Assembly (NCBI RefSeq): GCF_003576645.1
Contig: NC_044924.1
Span: forward strand, 4,960,184 to 5,024,183
Length of the DNA stretch: 64,000 nt
Origin: Ipomoea triloba
Lineage: Eukaryota; Streptophyta; Magnoliopsida; Solanales; Convolvulaceae
Reading direction: 5' to 3'
Part shown: positions 45,330 to 56,805 of the stretch, in pieces
Layout: every line of letters begins with the position of its first letter
Numbering within the stretch: position 1 is the first letter of the stretch
Program-made: the position numbers and the translations under genes
The notes under the pieces: model-generated
The model's database searches: none
The model's input: only the letters and a program-made list of their open reading frames with translations
What the model was told of the DNA's origin: nothing

Positions 45330-46955
45330 CCTTCCCAACTCCCCTTGAATGGGAAAGGGTTTGAACTTGAGATCTCTCATTTGAGAAGCCTAAGTTATAC
45401 CGTTTGATCACAACTTGAATGGGAAACAAATAAAAGCTCACTTGAAAACTACCTAGCCTCTTTCCATTGAGCCAGTCAATCAAATTTTGTCTAGATTATT
45501 TTACATTCTTGATTAGGATTTTTAGCCGGCTAAGACTATTGGGATGGACTTCATCCTATGTACATACACTTTTGAAGCTGCAGAGTTTCTCGTAAAAATA
45601 AGATTAAGAGGTCAAATAAAATTAAAGCAATGCAGTGCAACTCTTTAGTTATTATCATATTCGAATTCATATATAATATAAATATAAATCGAAAGTCCAG
45701 AGCCATGCATAATGTATGGCGTATGGTATACATTATGTATATAATGCAATAATGCATACAAAATGAAATATAGCATCTCAGCTGGCAAGACTATCCCTGC
45801 ATTACCTCCCTGTGATCTTTTGTGAGTCACTAATTATCGCCCAGTTTCTCACTTTCAACCAAAAAAAGTCATCTATCCATGCATTCGAATATGGGTGAGG
45901 ATCGGATCGGAGCTAGCTAGACTAATTATCTAGGCAGCATGTCCATTAATATCGGATTGATTGGTCTCATCATCATCATCGCTTCTTCTGTTGAGGACAA
46001 TCCGCCACGTGACGCCTTCCATGGTCACTGCCACGGCGAGTAGGACGATGATGACCACGGTGTAAAAAGTCTTGGGACCCTCCAAAATATGAAGCCCCTC
46101 AAACACATTTAAGATGCTTAACAGAATGGTTGTGTACCCAATCGTATGGTGGTACACGTTCCAGTAAAATCTGTACTTGTGCTCCGGTTTTGGCCGAAAT
46201 ATCACCGCTAACACCTGTCACACCGTACCCCCCACTGTTTCAATTTTATAATAAATCCATCTTAATTACGATTTAACGTTGTAACATTAATGTATCTATA
46301 TTATACCTGAAGGGTTCCGAGGCAGAAGAGGGTGATGCCGAGGTTCCTATGCTGGCGATGTGTAATGCCTGGGGAATCATGGCCGAGTTTAAGGCCCGTG
46401 ATCCATCCGGCGGCTCCGATGAGGTAGGCCGATGTTTGGATTCCGACGTGTAGATAAAACCAGGCTGGATCGATGGACTTGAACACCCTCACGTACCTAG
46501 CTGTCATTGCACCAATCGGCATCATAACTCCCCAACTCAGGCCGTTCAGGATGCCGTGAACCTATGAACACCCGGAACTAATTGGTTATTAATGATTAGT
46601 CCATGTTGAGGTAAACAAAAACCAGAATCAACAGAAAGTAAACAATACAAGATTTATGTAATTGAACAATATGTCAAAACATGTATATATGTATTAAATT
46701 ATTATTGTCCCGGATAGATATTACTTTTTTTTATCATCCTATAATATATATGAGTGATGGATAAATCATGAGCGGACTCATTGTGAATTAACCCGAAAGA
46801 TGGACTAAGGAGCAAGCATCGTGGGGACCCGAGGCCAAGCACGGACCAACCCGGACCTGGCCGAGGCCGAGTCCAGCTAGGGCGACCTCCATGAGGTCGA
46901 CTGGGCCAAGCTCATGGGCCAACCCTCTGGGGTGTCACCTTGGCCGAGGCCCCAG
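45330..46955. repeat. Nested duplicate segment B (1,626 bp)
   Basis: Reads the same as 46985-48610 and is preceded by N plus about 20 As (45301-45321). It stops at the N at 46956, in the middle of the LTR-like insertion of intron 1 (GCCGAGGCCCCAG). It therefore contains exons 3 and 2 of the b561 gene but not exon 1. Confidence 0.9.
45930..46561 (-). pseudogene. Extra copy of b561 exons 2 and 3 (segment B)
   Basis: Exon 2 at 46307-46561 and exon 3 at 45930-46214 are identical in translation to 47962-48216 and 47585-47869. There is no DOMON exon, so no full protein can be made from this copy. Confidence 0.8.
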
Positions 46956-46984
46956 NAAAAAAAAAAAAAAAAAAAACAAACAAA

Positions 46985-47090
46985 CCTTCCCAACTCCCCT
47001 TGAATGGGAAAGGGTTTGAACTTGAGATCTCTCATTTGAGAAGCCTAAGTTATACCGTTTGATCACAACTTGAATGGGAAACAAATAAAA
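46985..47090 (-). mobile_element. SINE-like element beside the b561 gene
   Basis: Read on the minus strand it has TTGTGATCAAACGGTATAAC, then CTCAAGTTCAAACCCTTTCC (B-box-like) and GGGGAGTTGGGAAGG, ending in a T-rich tail. Some plant SINEs end in T tracts. The same stretch opens segments A (44328) and B (45330). Confidence 0.45.
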
Positions 47091-47584
47091 GCTCACTTGA
47101 AAACTACCTAGCCTCTTTCCATTGAGCCAGTCAATCAAATTTTGTCTAGATTATTTTACATTCTTGATTAGGATTTTTAGCCGGCTAAGACTATTGGGAT
47201 GGACTTCATCCTATGTACATACACTTTTGAAGCTGCAGAGTTTCTCGTAAAAATAAGATTAAGAGGTCAAATAAAATTAAAGCAATGCAGTGCAACTCTT
47301 TAGTTATTATCATATTCGAATTCATATATAATATAAATATAAATCGAAAGTCCAGAGCCATGCATAATGTATGGCGTATGGTATACATTATGTATATAAT
47401 GCAATAATGCATACAAAATGAAATATAGCATCTCAGCTGGCAAGACTATCCCTGCATTACCTCCCTGTGATCTTTTGTGAGTCACTAATTATCGCCCAGT
47501 TTCTCACTTTCAACCAAAAAAAGTCATCTATCCATGCATTCGAATATGGGTGAGGATCGGATCGGAGCTAGCTAGACTAATTAT

Positions 47585-49570
47585 CTAGGCAGCATGTCCA
47601 TTAATATCGGATTGATTGGTCTCATCATCATCATCGCTTCTTCTGTTGAGGACAATCCGCCACGTGACGCCTTCCATGGTCACTGCCACGGCGAGTAGGA
47701 CGATGATGACCACGGTGTAAAAAGTCTTGGGACCCTCCAAAATATGAAGCCCCTCAAACACATTTAAGATGCTTAACAGAATGGTTGTGTACCCAATCGT
47801 ATGGTGGTACACGTTCCAGTAAAATCTGTACTTGTGCTCCGGTTTTGGCCGAAATATCACCGCTAACACCTGTCACACCGTACCCCCCACTGTTTCAATT
47901 TTATAATAAATCCATCTTAATTACGATTTAACGTTGTAACATTAATGTATCTATATTATACCTGAAGGGTTCCGAGGCAGAAGAGGGTGATGCCGAGGTT
48001 CCTATGCTGGCGATGTGTAATGCCTGGGGAATCATGGCCGAGTTTAAGGCCCGTGATCCATCCGGCGGCTCCGATGAGGTAGGCCGATGTTTGGATTCCG
48101 ACGTGTAGATAAAACCAGGCTGGATCGATGGACTTGAACACCCTCACGTACCTAGCTGTCATTGCACCAATCGGCATCATAACTCCCCAACTCAGGCCGT
48201 TCAGGATGCCGTGAACCTATGAACACCCGGAACTAATTGGTTATTAATGATTAGTCCATGTTGAGGTAAACAAAAACCAGAATCAACAGAAAGTAAACAA
48301 TACAAGATTTATGTAATTGAACAATATGTCAAAACATGTATATATGTATTAAATTATTATTGTCCCGGATAGATATTACTTTTTTTTATCATCCTATAAT
48401 ATATATGAGTGATGGATAAATCATGAGCGGACTCATTGTGAATTAACCCGAAAGATGGACTAAGGAGCAAGCATCGTGGGGACCCGAGGCCAAGCACGGA
48501 CCAACCCGGACCTGGCCGAGGCCGAGTCCAGCTAGGGCGACCTCCATGAGGTCGACTGGGCCAAGCTCATGGGCCAACCCTCTGGGGTGTCACCTTGGCC
48601 GAGGCCCCAGGGTCTCAGTTGGCGCGGTCCTAAGGCTATTGCAACCACCTACTTCCTTTCAGGGGTGGTTAGGACCAAAGGAAGGTATAAAAACACTCCT
48701 CTCATTAAGGCACGATATGTTCTAACTTCTAAGAACACACTTATCTTGTTATTACACTAGTCTTTTCTTTGTAATTGCATTGTTTATTATCTCTGTGATA
48801 TACTTTAATTGTCCAATTATTACATATTTCTTATCCAAATTCTTACCTTGTATAGTCATTAATCTTATCGGGTTTGCTAATTCGGATTAACCATGATTAA
48901 TTAAATCCATATACACAATAAGATTTAAAGGGAAAAGATAATGACTCACGCGTTTTCTGCGTAACCAAGGATCGGATGGGCCACCGGCGTCAATTTCGGC
49001 GGCGGGGCTGGATTCGCCGGAGACGGCGAAGTCCACGGATCCGGAAGACAGCAAGTTGTCTCCGTACATAGCGTGCATACGAGGGGCGGACCAGGCGACA
49101 TACCCGTCTTGCCAGACGTGGTTGAAGCGCGTGCGCCCGGCGGGGAGCTCCAGCGCAGCGAAGATGACAATCTCGTCGCCGGAAAAGTTGGCGGAAATCT
49201 TGGGCACCCGAAAACTGAGTGGGCCAGGGTGAAGCCGAGTATTGAACCACGACACAGGAGCCGTGTAAGCCTGGACGGAGCCGTTGGAGTCGCTGAACGC
49301 CACCATGGCCTGCGCGCCTATCATCCCGGATCCGTTCACATTGAGGGCCCACGCCACCCAGTCGGAGGAGGTGACGGCGCCGTGCCGGAAGGCGATATCC
49401 GCCGTGTGATTCTCGCGGTGGTAGTTCCAGTGCAGGACGGAGCTGAGGACGGGGAGAACGGTGCAGGAAGCGTAAACGGTGTCGTTAGAGAACACGAAAT
49501 CCAAACAGCCTTTGCAGTAACATGAAGTGAGTGTAGAAAAAAGGAAAACCGCAATCCCAAGAAGCTTCAT
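47585..49570 (-). CDS. DOMON and cytochrome b561 domain protein
   Basis: Exons (5' to 3') 48950-49570, 47962-48216 and 47585-47869 give 386 residues. A signal peptide (1-18) precedes a DOMON domain (about 45-165) with [23 protein letters not shown]. After RRKR the b561 core follows: [52 protein letters not shown] and [11 protein letters not shown]. These supply the histidines that bind two hemes across the membrane. Plant proteins of this family are plasma-membrane redox proteins thought to move electrons between cytosolic ascorbate and apoplastic acceptors. The short acidic tail is cytosolic. Intron 1 carries an LTR-like insertion. The 3' part appears twice more at left, probably an assembly artefact. 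Confidence 0.92.
48408..48895 (+). mobile_element. Solo-LTR-like insertion in b561 intron 1
   Basis: GC-rich left half (GGGGACCCGAGGCCAAGCAC, then GGCCGAGGCCGAGTCCAGC), a TATA box in GGTATAAAAACAC (48685) and a right half with ATCTCTGTGATATAC. It is the same family as 35291-35826. The left 200 bp also occurs at 46753-46955 in segment B. No coding potential. Confidence 0.65.
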
Positions 49571-50659
49571 TATATTATTCTAACCTTCGTACAGTTCACA
49601 AATGAATTGAAGATTGTAAAAAAAATTATTGTTTTTTGTAATTAGTATTATTATTTTTTTTTGAAAGGTTTAATTAGTATTATTGTTGTTGTTGTTTTTT
49701 TTTAAGAATTATTGTGTGTAAAAACAAATTTGTGTTTTGAGATGAAGAAGACGAAAGATATGGAATCGAATGTCGGAAGGGGTGCTGACTGCTTCTTTGC
49801 TCCTAAAAGGTTGCTTCTTTGCTTCTTTATTTTATATTTGGTGGCTTTGCGGAGTTTTGGGCACGTGGTGTGTAATATGTTTTGGAACCAAGTCTTTGTG
49901 GAAATTGTAATGAAAGTAGGCTGGAATTCTGGGAGCAAAATTACTTATTATACTTATAAATAATATTCATTTGTTTATCACATTAATGATAACTACCTTT
50001 GGTGACTGAGCAGTTCACTAAGCGGAAGGATTAGTGTCTAGTGTTTACAAGAAAATTAAGCTATTACATTGTGATTGCAAGGGCTAGATCACAATCTATC
50101 ACTTATAGACCAACTAATTAAGTTACGTGTAGGGGTTGTCGATAACACTTTTCACAAGTGATTGGTAATAACATATAGTACAGTAATTTGTTAATCTTAA
50201 AGTATATTGAAGACCCTGGATTTTCAACCTTTTCTACAATTACATAGGAATGTGACAGATTCGATCGAGATAGTGTTAATAATAATTGTAACATTTCAAG
50301 TTCGAAAATCATGCTCCGGTCAATCGATCATCCATTTCAAGCTTTTTTTTTAATGGTCAAGAAAACCAATGCCCAGCTACTATAAGATGATATGATGATT
50401 TGTACGAAATAAAACTCATTTTAGTGTAATATATAGTCTACAAATCATCACACCAGAGTTTCGGTTATGGTTTGCATGAATAGGTGTGTGGCTATATATG
50501 TAATTTGAGGTTAGAAAGGGTATGAATGTGTGATAAAACTTCTCAACTACTCTCATAGAAAACCCATATTGCATGCATGACCTATTGCGACGACATTCTC
50601 CTCTATACAAAACCCCGCAAAACCGTCCCATTTTCTCCCAAATTTCCAAACCTCCAAAA
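49571..50659. other. Shared upstream region of divergent DOMON genes
   Basis: About 1.1 kb between the starts of the b561/DOMON gene (minus) and the DOMON-only gene (plus). AT-rich, with a TATA-like GCTATATATG at 50491, about 165 bp before the plus-strand start. Open frames here look accidental. Confidence 0.5.
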
Positions 50660-51247
50660 ATGGCTTCAACGTTAACACTACACTACACCAATCTCCAATT
50701 CGTCACCGTTCTCCTCTCCTCCCTTTTCCTCCTCTCCTCGTCGCAATCCTGCTCCAATTACACCTTCAATTCCAACCGAACCTTCTCGTCCTGCGCCGAT
50801 CTTCCCTACCTAGACGCCCACCTCCACTGGAACTACATGCCGTCGGTGAGAATCGCCGCCGTCGCGTACCGGGCGCGTCAGGCGGCGCAGGGCTGGGTTG
50901 CGTGGGGAATTAACCCTAATGCGACGGGTATGGTCGGCTCGCAAGCGATTATCGCCTTCCGGGCCTCCAACGGGAGTATGATGGCTTATACGGTCCCGAT
51001 AACCAGCTACGATCCGGCCATGGCGCCGGCGACTGTGTCGTTTCGCGTTTCCGGCTTGGCCGCCGAGTACGTGAACGAGGAAATGATCATTTTTGCGACG
51101 ATTGGGCCGCTGAGAAACGGGAGCGTTGTGAATCAGGTGTGGCAGGCCGGAGATTCCGTCTACGATAATATTCCTCAGCCGCATTCTATTGCGCCGTCGA
51201 ATCTTGAGTCAATGGGAGAAATTGATTTTCTCATGTATTTGTCATAA
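50660..51247 (+). CDS. DOMON-only secreted protein (AIR12-like)
   Basis: An intronless frame of 195 residues from the ATG at 50660. This start precedes a clear signal peptide (LQFVTVLLSSLFLLSSSQS). The upstream in-frame ATG at 50573 would hide that signal behind 29 residues. The mature protein begins CSNYTFNSNRTFSSCADLP, then HWNYMPSVRIAAVAYRA, GWVAWGINPNATGMVGSQAI and MIIFATI, a complete DOMON domain. AIR12 and relatives are extracytoplasmic b-type cytochromes held by a GPI anchor. Here the frame stops shortly after the domain (GEIDFLMYLS) with no hydrophobic GPI tail, and no b561 exon follows. It may be a soluble form or a truncated paralogue of the neighbouring gene. Confidence 0.82.
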   Translation: MASTLTLHYTNLQFVTVLLSSLFLLSSSQSCSNYTFNSNRTFSSCADLPYLDAHLHWNYMPSVRIAAVAYRARQAAQGWVAWGINPNATGMVGSQAIIAFRASNGSMMAYTVPITSYDPAMAPATVSFRVSGLAAEYVNEEMIIFATIGPLRNGSVVNQVWQAGDSVYDNIPQPHSIAPSNLESMGEIDFLMYLS

Positions 51248-53097
51248 ATATATTTGAAAGGCAATATTTAAAGACCATGTCATGCTTCTTATTTAATGGA
51301 ATAATGAATTTGAATTAGCCCACATAAATTTATTGCTGTCCAATCTGAATGCTTTAATTCAGTACTCTTAAGATATTGTAAACTCGTCTTATATCGTAAA
51401 CGAAATACTTTAAGTCAGTCTATAAATATATAATAACAATTCTAGATAATTTAACCTTAAGGTGGCATCGGCCCATCCATGATGACCCAGTTAAGGTTGC
51501 AAGAGTATCAAGTGGCACGCATTAATAATCATATTGGTCATGTTTGGATAGTGAAATGTGTGCACCTTATTTGTAAAATGGATATCTACCAACGGTAATC
51601 AGATCGCCAAGATAAACTATAATAAAATAGGAGATCTTTGACCTTGTCATTGTAATAATCCTAGTATAACAAGATTCATTACAACTAATTACTTCACATT
51701 GTTTTTCTTCCAAGTAAATTACATATATACCATTAGAACTTAATTATAAGTTATCAACAATATTCATTAAATTGACTTTAAAACATACGAAAAGTGATGC
51801 GAATTATGTCTTTTATATTTTTTTTTAAAGCCAATATTGCACAAAATTAATCATGTTTTAAATTATGTTTTCCATACCATTATTGGTCAATCAACTTGTT
51901 AGTAGTCAACTAGCCAATAATCTGATACTTATAACAAGTCACATAAATTTAAGTAAATAATTGTTATCCTATCATCTTTCACATATACCTTGTCATAATT
52001 GTGATACCGTTTCTCAAATGAGCTTCCCCCAATATGGCAATATGCCTTGTATTGTATTCAAGAAATTCAAAGAATTAGAATAATGGTCAATCTCATATGA
52101 AAGTGAAAATTGTGTAAGTTTTGTCTTTACATAATAATTAAGTCATGATGATGTTATCTTCATTTCTTTTGTCTTAGAATTCTCACTAGGGATGTATGAA
52201 TCGAGTGGCTCGTGAGCCTCAGAAAGGATTATTCATCACATGTACTTAATGCATTGTGCCTAAACTATACAGAAAAGTATGGATCTTGCCTGTTTTTTCT
52301 TACTATATGATATGTTATACAATACAAAGCAACATGGCACCACAATATAGTCCAAAAATAAGAATTTGCCCACTAATATCTCAAACTAACTAAAGAACAG
52401 AATGATCACTATAACATCAAGCATATTAACAAGAAAATCACAATTACCTTAAAAACATTGCGTGCCAAAAAAAAAAAAAAAAACTAACCATGAAAATTCA
52501 ACACGAAACAAATTGCCATTAATATAGGGTATCTGCCTTAACAAGGTCTAAAAGTATGATCAGAAAACATGGGAACTTATTTACGGGGAACCCTAAGTGG
52601 GTATCGGTAAATTGCATCAAACCAGATCAACAACCTCCCGTACATTCAAACGAGAAACAAAAGCCCCATCCACAATTGGACCATAAAGCAGAACATTTAG
52701 AAATCTGCAACTTTGCAGTCATTACAGCGAAAAAGACAAAAAGCACAAACTAATAAATTTTACTAGAAAAATTCTAGTCTATTGTTTCTTATGTATCACT
52801 GCCTCACCGGAGATGCAAAGATACATTTCTGACTATATGCCGCAATCTGATTTTACACCTCACTCTTGACAAAAATGGAACTCCTAAATAAAACTCAACT
52901 GGTTAACACAAAAAATATCATGAAAACTTACTATCTCGATCTAGTCGTCCTTTAAAACAGGCAATCCAGTCAGCTCTTGGAAAGATTCCCAACTATTTAA
53001 TCACTGAACTTAAATATACTATGGAAGTATGCAAAATTCACGGTTCACTGCTACAAGAAGGCTTTGTCAAGCATTAAATCCTGATTGCAAAAATTTC
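51248..53097. other. Intergenic and 3' UTR of the hnRNP gene
   Basis: AT-rich, no recognisable gene. The right-hand part (perhaps from 52540) is likely the 3' UTR of the minus-strand hnRNP-like gene. A short plus-strand frame at 52556-52753 has no recognisable content. Confidence 0.45.
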
Positions 53098-55919
53098 CTA
53101 GATACCTGTGGATCCAAAAATTAAAAAAATAAAATAAAAAAATCAGCAGATTAATACTTCAGCTTAAGTTGATATTCAGCTCGCAACATATTTGATCCAT
53201 AGTATTGAATCGTGTTGATCCAATAATATTGTTAACAAAGTATTGAATCGTGTCCTTTAACTATCTACAAGAACTGAAGAACATCACATAATAATCCTAG
53301 ACAAATTTCCTCGGCTCGAACTAACAGATGCATCTGCAAATTGCAACACGTCATGACTTCCTTAAAAGCCTTTAACAGAAAGATATTATAGAATACCTAT
53401 AGTCGGGGAAAAAACAAATCTTGGATGCATTTTAAACACCAAATATATTAAGAACTGATTTAGGCCATTTACTCTTGCATTCATAAATCATGAGGATTTC
53501 ACAGCATACACTAATGAACTTGGGATTTTATTTTCTTGCCATTATATGGACCACACTCTCGAAACGTCAACTTATCACCCTTGGTACGTCAAATTCAATG
53601 AACTCCAAATCAGAACCCTCCATGGGGGCGGGGTTCATAGGTATTTCAAATGAAGTGCACATTAATAAATAACAAACAGCTTTAATTTGCGAAGCAGTTA
53701 GACTAGAATCTCATGGCATATTGGCATCTCAACTCAAGTTACTCACACAACAATCTTGGTTAAAGTGATGGCTTCTTAACAACAATCTCAGTTGCCAGTG
53801 CAGTGAATATATATTTAAACCTATCCAAAACTTGTAAGTACTAGAAATTAAATTTGCCCTTTTCATTAATGGATGTCGCAATTGGTGAGAGATGATGTTT
53901 CAACAACCTAATAAAAGTTCATATATATCCTTGAATTTGAATAACATTTGGAATAGATTTTATCAAGGCTGCTCCACTCGGATTTTCATTTGCTATCTTT
54001 GAGCTTCAGTCATGATTATAGCAAAACACAATACTTATTTGTTAAAAGACGAAGGACAACAACATTCAATGGGGGTAGAAAAGACTAGTACTTGCACTTC
54101 TACATTTTCTATAAATAATTAACTAAAAGAACCTTCTTAGTGGCATGTTTCTAAAAATAGATTTTTTTTTTTTCTGAACATAGTCTAATCATTTTATTCA
54201 AGCCAAAGTAAATAAAGATGGAAAGCACATAAATCAAGAGGAATGTGTAATCTCAGCAGTCAAGAAAAACTATTGTAAAGGGTTAACAAGAAGCTTACCT
54301 CGGCTATTCTGTCTATTTGTAACACCATAACTACAAACAGAACCTGCAGCGCTTTGAGCAGGCATCTCAGAGGGTGTGTTGCCTGGACCATAACCAAATG
54401 AACCAGATCCATCTCGCTCTGAATTTGCAGAACCCCAAGTCGGATCAGTATACTTGAAGTCATTGTCATAAAAATCAGCAAAAGACCTCTCATAGCTACC
54501 ATTGGATGCAGCATATGATGATGTAGGACCGCCACTCATTGCAACATTTCTACCATATGTTCCTCCAGTCAAACCATAAGAGTTATCAGCGCTTCCATAA
54601 CCAAGGTTTCCACTTTGGCCAGAAACATTTCCTCCGCCGCCTTGTGCAGAATAAGTAGATGAACCCCAAACTCCTCTGTTGTTCATCGCTCCCCCTCCGA
54701 GGTTACCATTCCCAGATCCCCCAAAATTGCTTGAGTTTGTAGAGTTGGTTCCATAGTTCAATCCCCCATTACCCCACAAATCCCGAGTTGAACTAAAAAA
54801 TGAAGAGTTTCCTCCATTTCCACCATCAAGTCCAACAAGACCACCAAACCTACTCGAGTTATTAACATAATATGGTCCACGCCCATAGTTCAAAGTAGTA
54901 TTGAAATTTGCACTTCCTCCATATCCCGGGCTCAATCCAGGTTCAAAGTTGAGGCCCATTCCATAACCAGAGGCAAATGGAGCAAAGTTACTTCTACCAC
55001 CAACCATAGGGCTGAACCTATTATCCATCCTGACTCCATACCCTCCAACTGCATTTGGAGAGTATGCTTGTGTATAGCTATTAAGAAAGTTATTGATCCT
55101 ACTTAATCCATAGTTGTATCCACCCAGTGGACTTCGGCTAGGACCAGGAGATAACTCCTTGGGAACTGCACGCTTGACCTCAACCATTTTGCCATTCAGC
55201 TCATGAAAAGTCTTCAGCAATACTTTGTCCACAGCATCCTCAGAATCATAAGTTATGAATCCAAAGCCTCTTGGCCGCTGAGTGTTGTGATCATACATTA
55301 CCACTACATCTGTGATCGTTCCAAATTGTTCAAAATACTTCTTGAAGTCACTTTCTGTAACAGTGGATGCTAGGCCACCAACAAATATTTTTCTTGTGCG
55401 TCTTGGACCAGGAGACCCTTGAATGCTGTTACTGCTTCGGCTCATTGTGCTCTGATCATCCCTAGGAACAGCCTTCTTTGCCTCAACCTGTATAACGAAA
55501 TCAGAAATGAATACAAATTTCCTAAACTCCAAGCAATATTGACATTCAAAATTTAAATAAGGGAAAAAGTAGTAAACTTGATAGGAAATCTCACATAGGT
55601 TAGATATAAAGACTTCAATCACCCATATCAATTTCCTATCAAGAGCAAACAAAGAGAATATTTTCAATGAAGCCATTGATGAGTGAGCATAACTTACCAT
55701 CCTACCATCAATGTTGTGTTTCTCCTTAATAACTCTTTCAGCAACAGTAGGATCAGCAAACACTATAAAACCAAAACCACGGGCACGCCCAGTAGTCCTA
55801 TCCTTCATAATTACAGCTTCCAAAACCTCTCCATAAGCACTAAAATACTCCTTGAGATGCTCTTCAGTTGTGTCCCATGAAATCCCACCAATGAATAACT
55901 TTCCAAGATCAGATTGCAT
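53098..55919 (-). CDS. hnRNP-like protein with two RRM domains
   Basis: Exons (5' to 3') 55698-55919, 54299-55487 and 53098-53105 give 472 residues. RRM1 (about 7-80) has LFIGGI and RGFGFIVF; RRM2 (about 110-185) has IFVGGL and RGFGFITY. The rest is a Gly/Asn/Ser/Tyr-rich low-complexity tail. This is the plant hnRNP A/B-like layout (RNA-binding protein 1 and heterogeneous nuclear ribonucleoprotein 1 types), involved in nuclear RNA processing. An open frame runs through intron 1 (55488-55697), but the DGRM|VEAKK junction fits the RRM. The last coding exon adds only Gly-Ile-stop; I chose it because the frame needs a phase-1 acceptor and CCACAG|GTATCTAG supplies one. The C-terminal end is less sure than the rest. 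Confidence 0.88.
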
Positions 55920-56420
55920 TTTACTGCAAAATAAATGAATCCTATTACTCAAGTCCCAAACCACAAAAATAAAGAACACACTCCACTTGGCAAAAACAGA
56001 AATGCAGACAGATAGAGCAATCAATCAATAAAAATCACATCTTTACTATTAAGAAGTAAGCCGCACACATATCAGCTGTAAAAATTAGGTACCAACAATA
56101 GATTAACAGATTCTAAACCATGATATCTAACAGCACCGGATCTTGAGACGATCAATCTGGATTAGGATCGATAGACGTCCCAGAGAAACAATGAAATGTG
56201 TTCCTTGAAATCGATTCAATGGGTTCATCAACACAGAATCAAGAGTAAAAAGCATCAATACAATAAAATGTTGAAACTTTTACACAAAAACAATAACAAA
56301 AAACAATAAAATCCAATACCCAGATCAAAAATTTGTCGATTCGACAAGAATCAGTGAGATCCGGAGAGGAGGCAGTAGTACGAGGTACTAGAATCCGAGG
56401 GCCTATTCTTCTTCCTCCTC
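55920..56420 (-). other. Leader of the hnRNP gene with a 5'-UTR intron
   Basis: On the minus strand a donor GATCTGG|GTATTG lies near 56321 and an acceptor TTTTGCAG|TAAA at about 55923, four bases before the ATG. The leader exon (about 56321-56420) contains a pyrimidine-rich stretch. Confidence 0.5.
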
Positions 56421-56805
56421 TATATGCCCTCTGTTCTCTTCTTGTTCTTTTCCAATTTGGAAAGTTTCAGATTTCAGTAGATGGAATGCCTACTTAGTTT
56501 GCAATTCCCTACAATTGTTGTCTATTCGTTGTTATGTATATTTATTTTTTTGATGCCTGAAATTGTATTTGTTTTTTTTTTTGGTAAGGAAGAGAAGAGT
56601 ATGTGGTAAGCCTAAAGAGAAAGAAGAACATAGGATTGGGATGACCAAAAAAAACAACAAAAATAAAAACCCAAAATTGCTTCTTCTAAATATCCTTAAA
56701 TATTTATTGAAAATTATGGATCTCCAACCCCTTCTAACGTCATGCCCCATCATTTTTTGGCTGGCATGCAATAAGTTCATTTGTTTTTTTAGATAATATT
56801 TATAA

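Noticed and set aside
44643..47485. Repeated 61-94-codon minus-strand frames as three gene copies
   Set aside because: They are the same b561 exon and flanks in nested segments; without exon 1 the left copies cannot be genes.
49073..49525. Plus-strand 150-codon frame opposite the DOMON exon
   Set aside because: Antisense shadow of a GC-rich exon. The minus frame carries the signal peptide and DOMON motifs.
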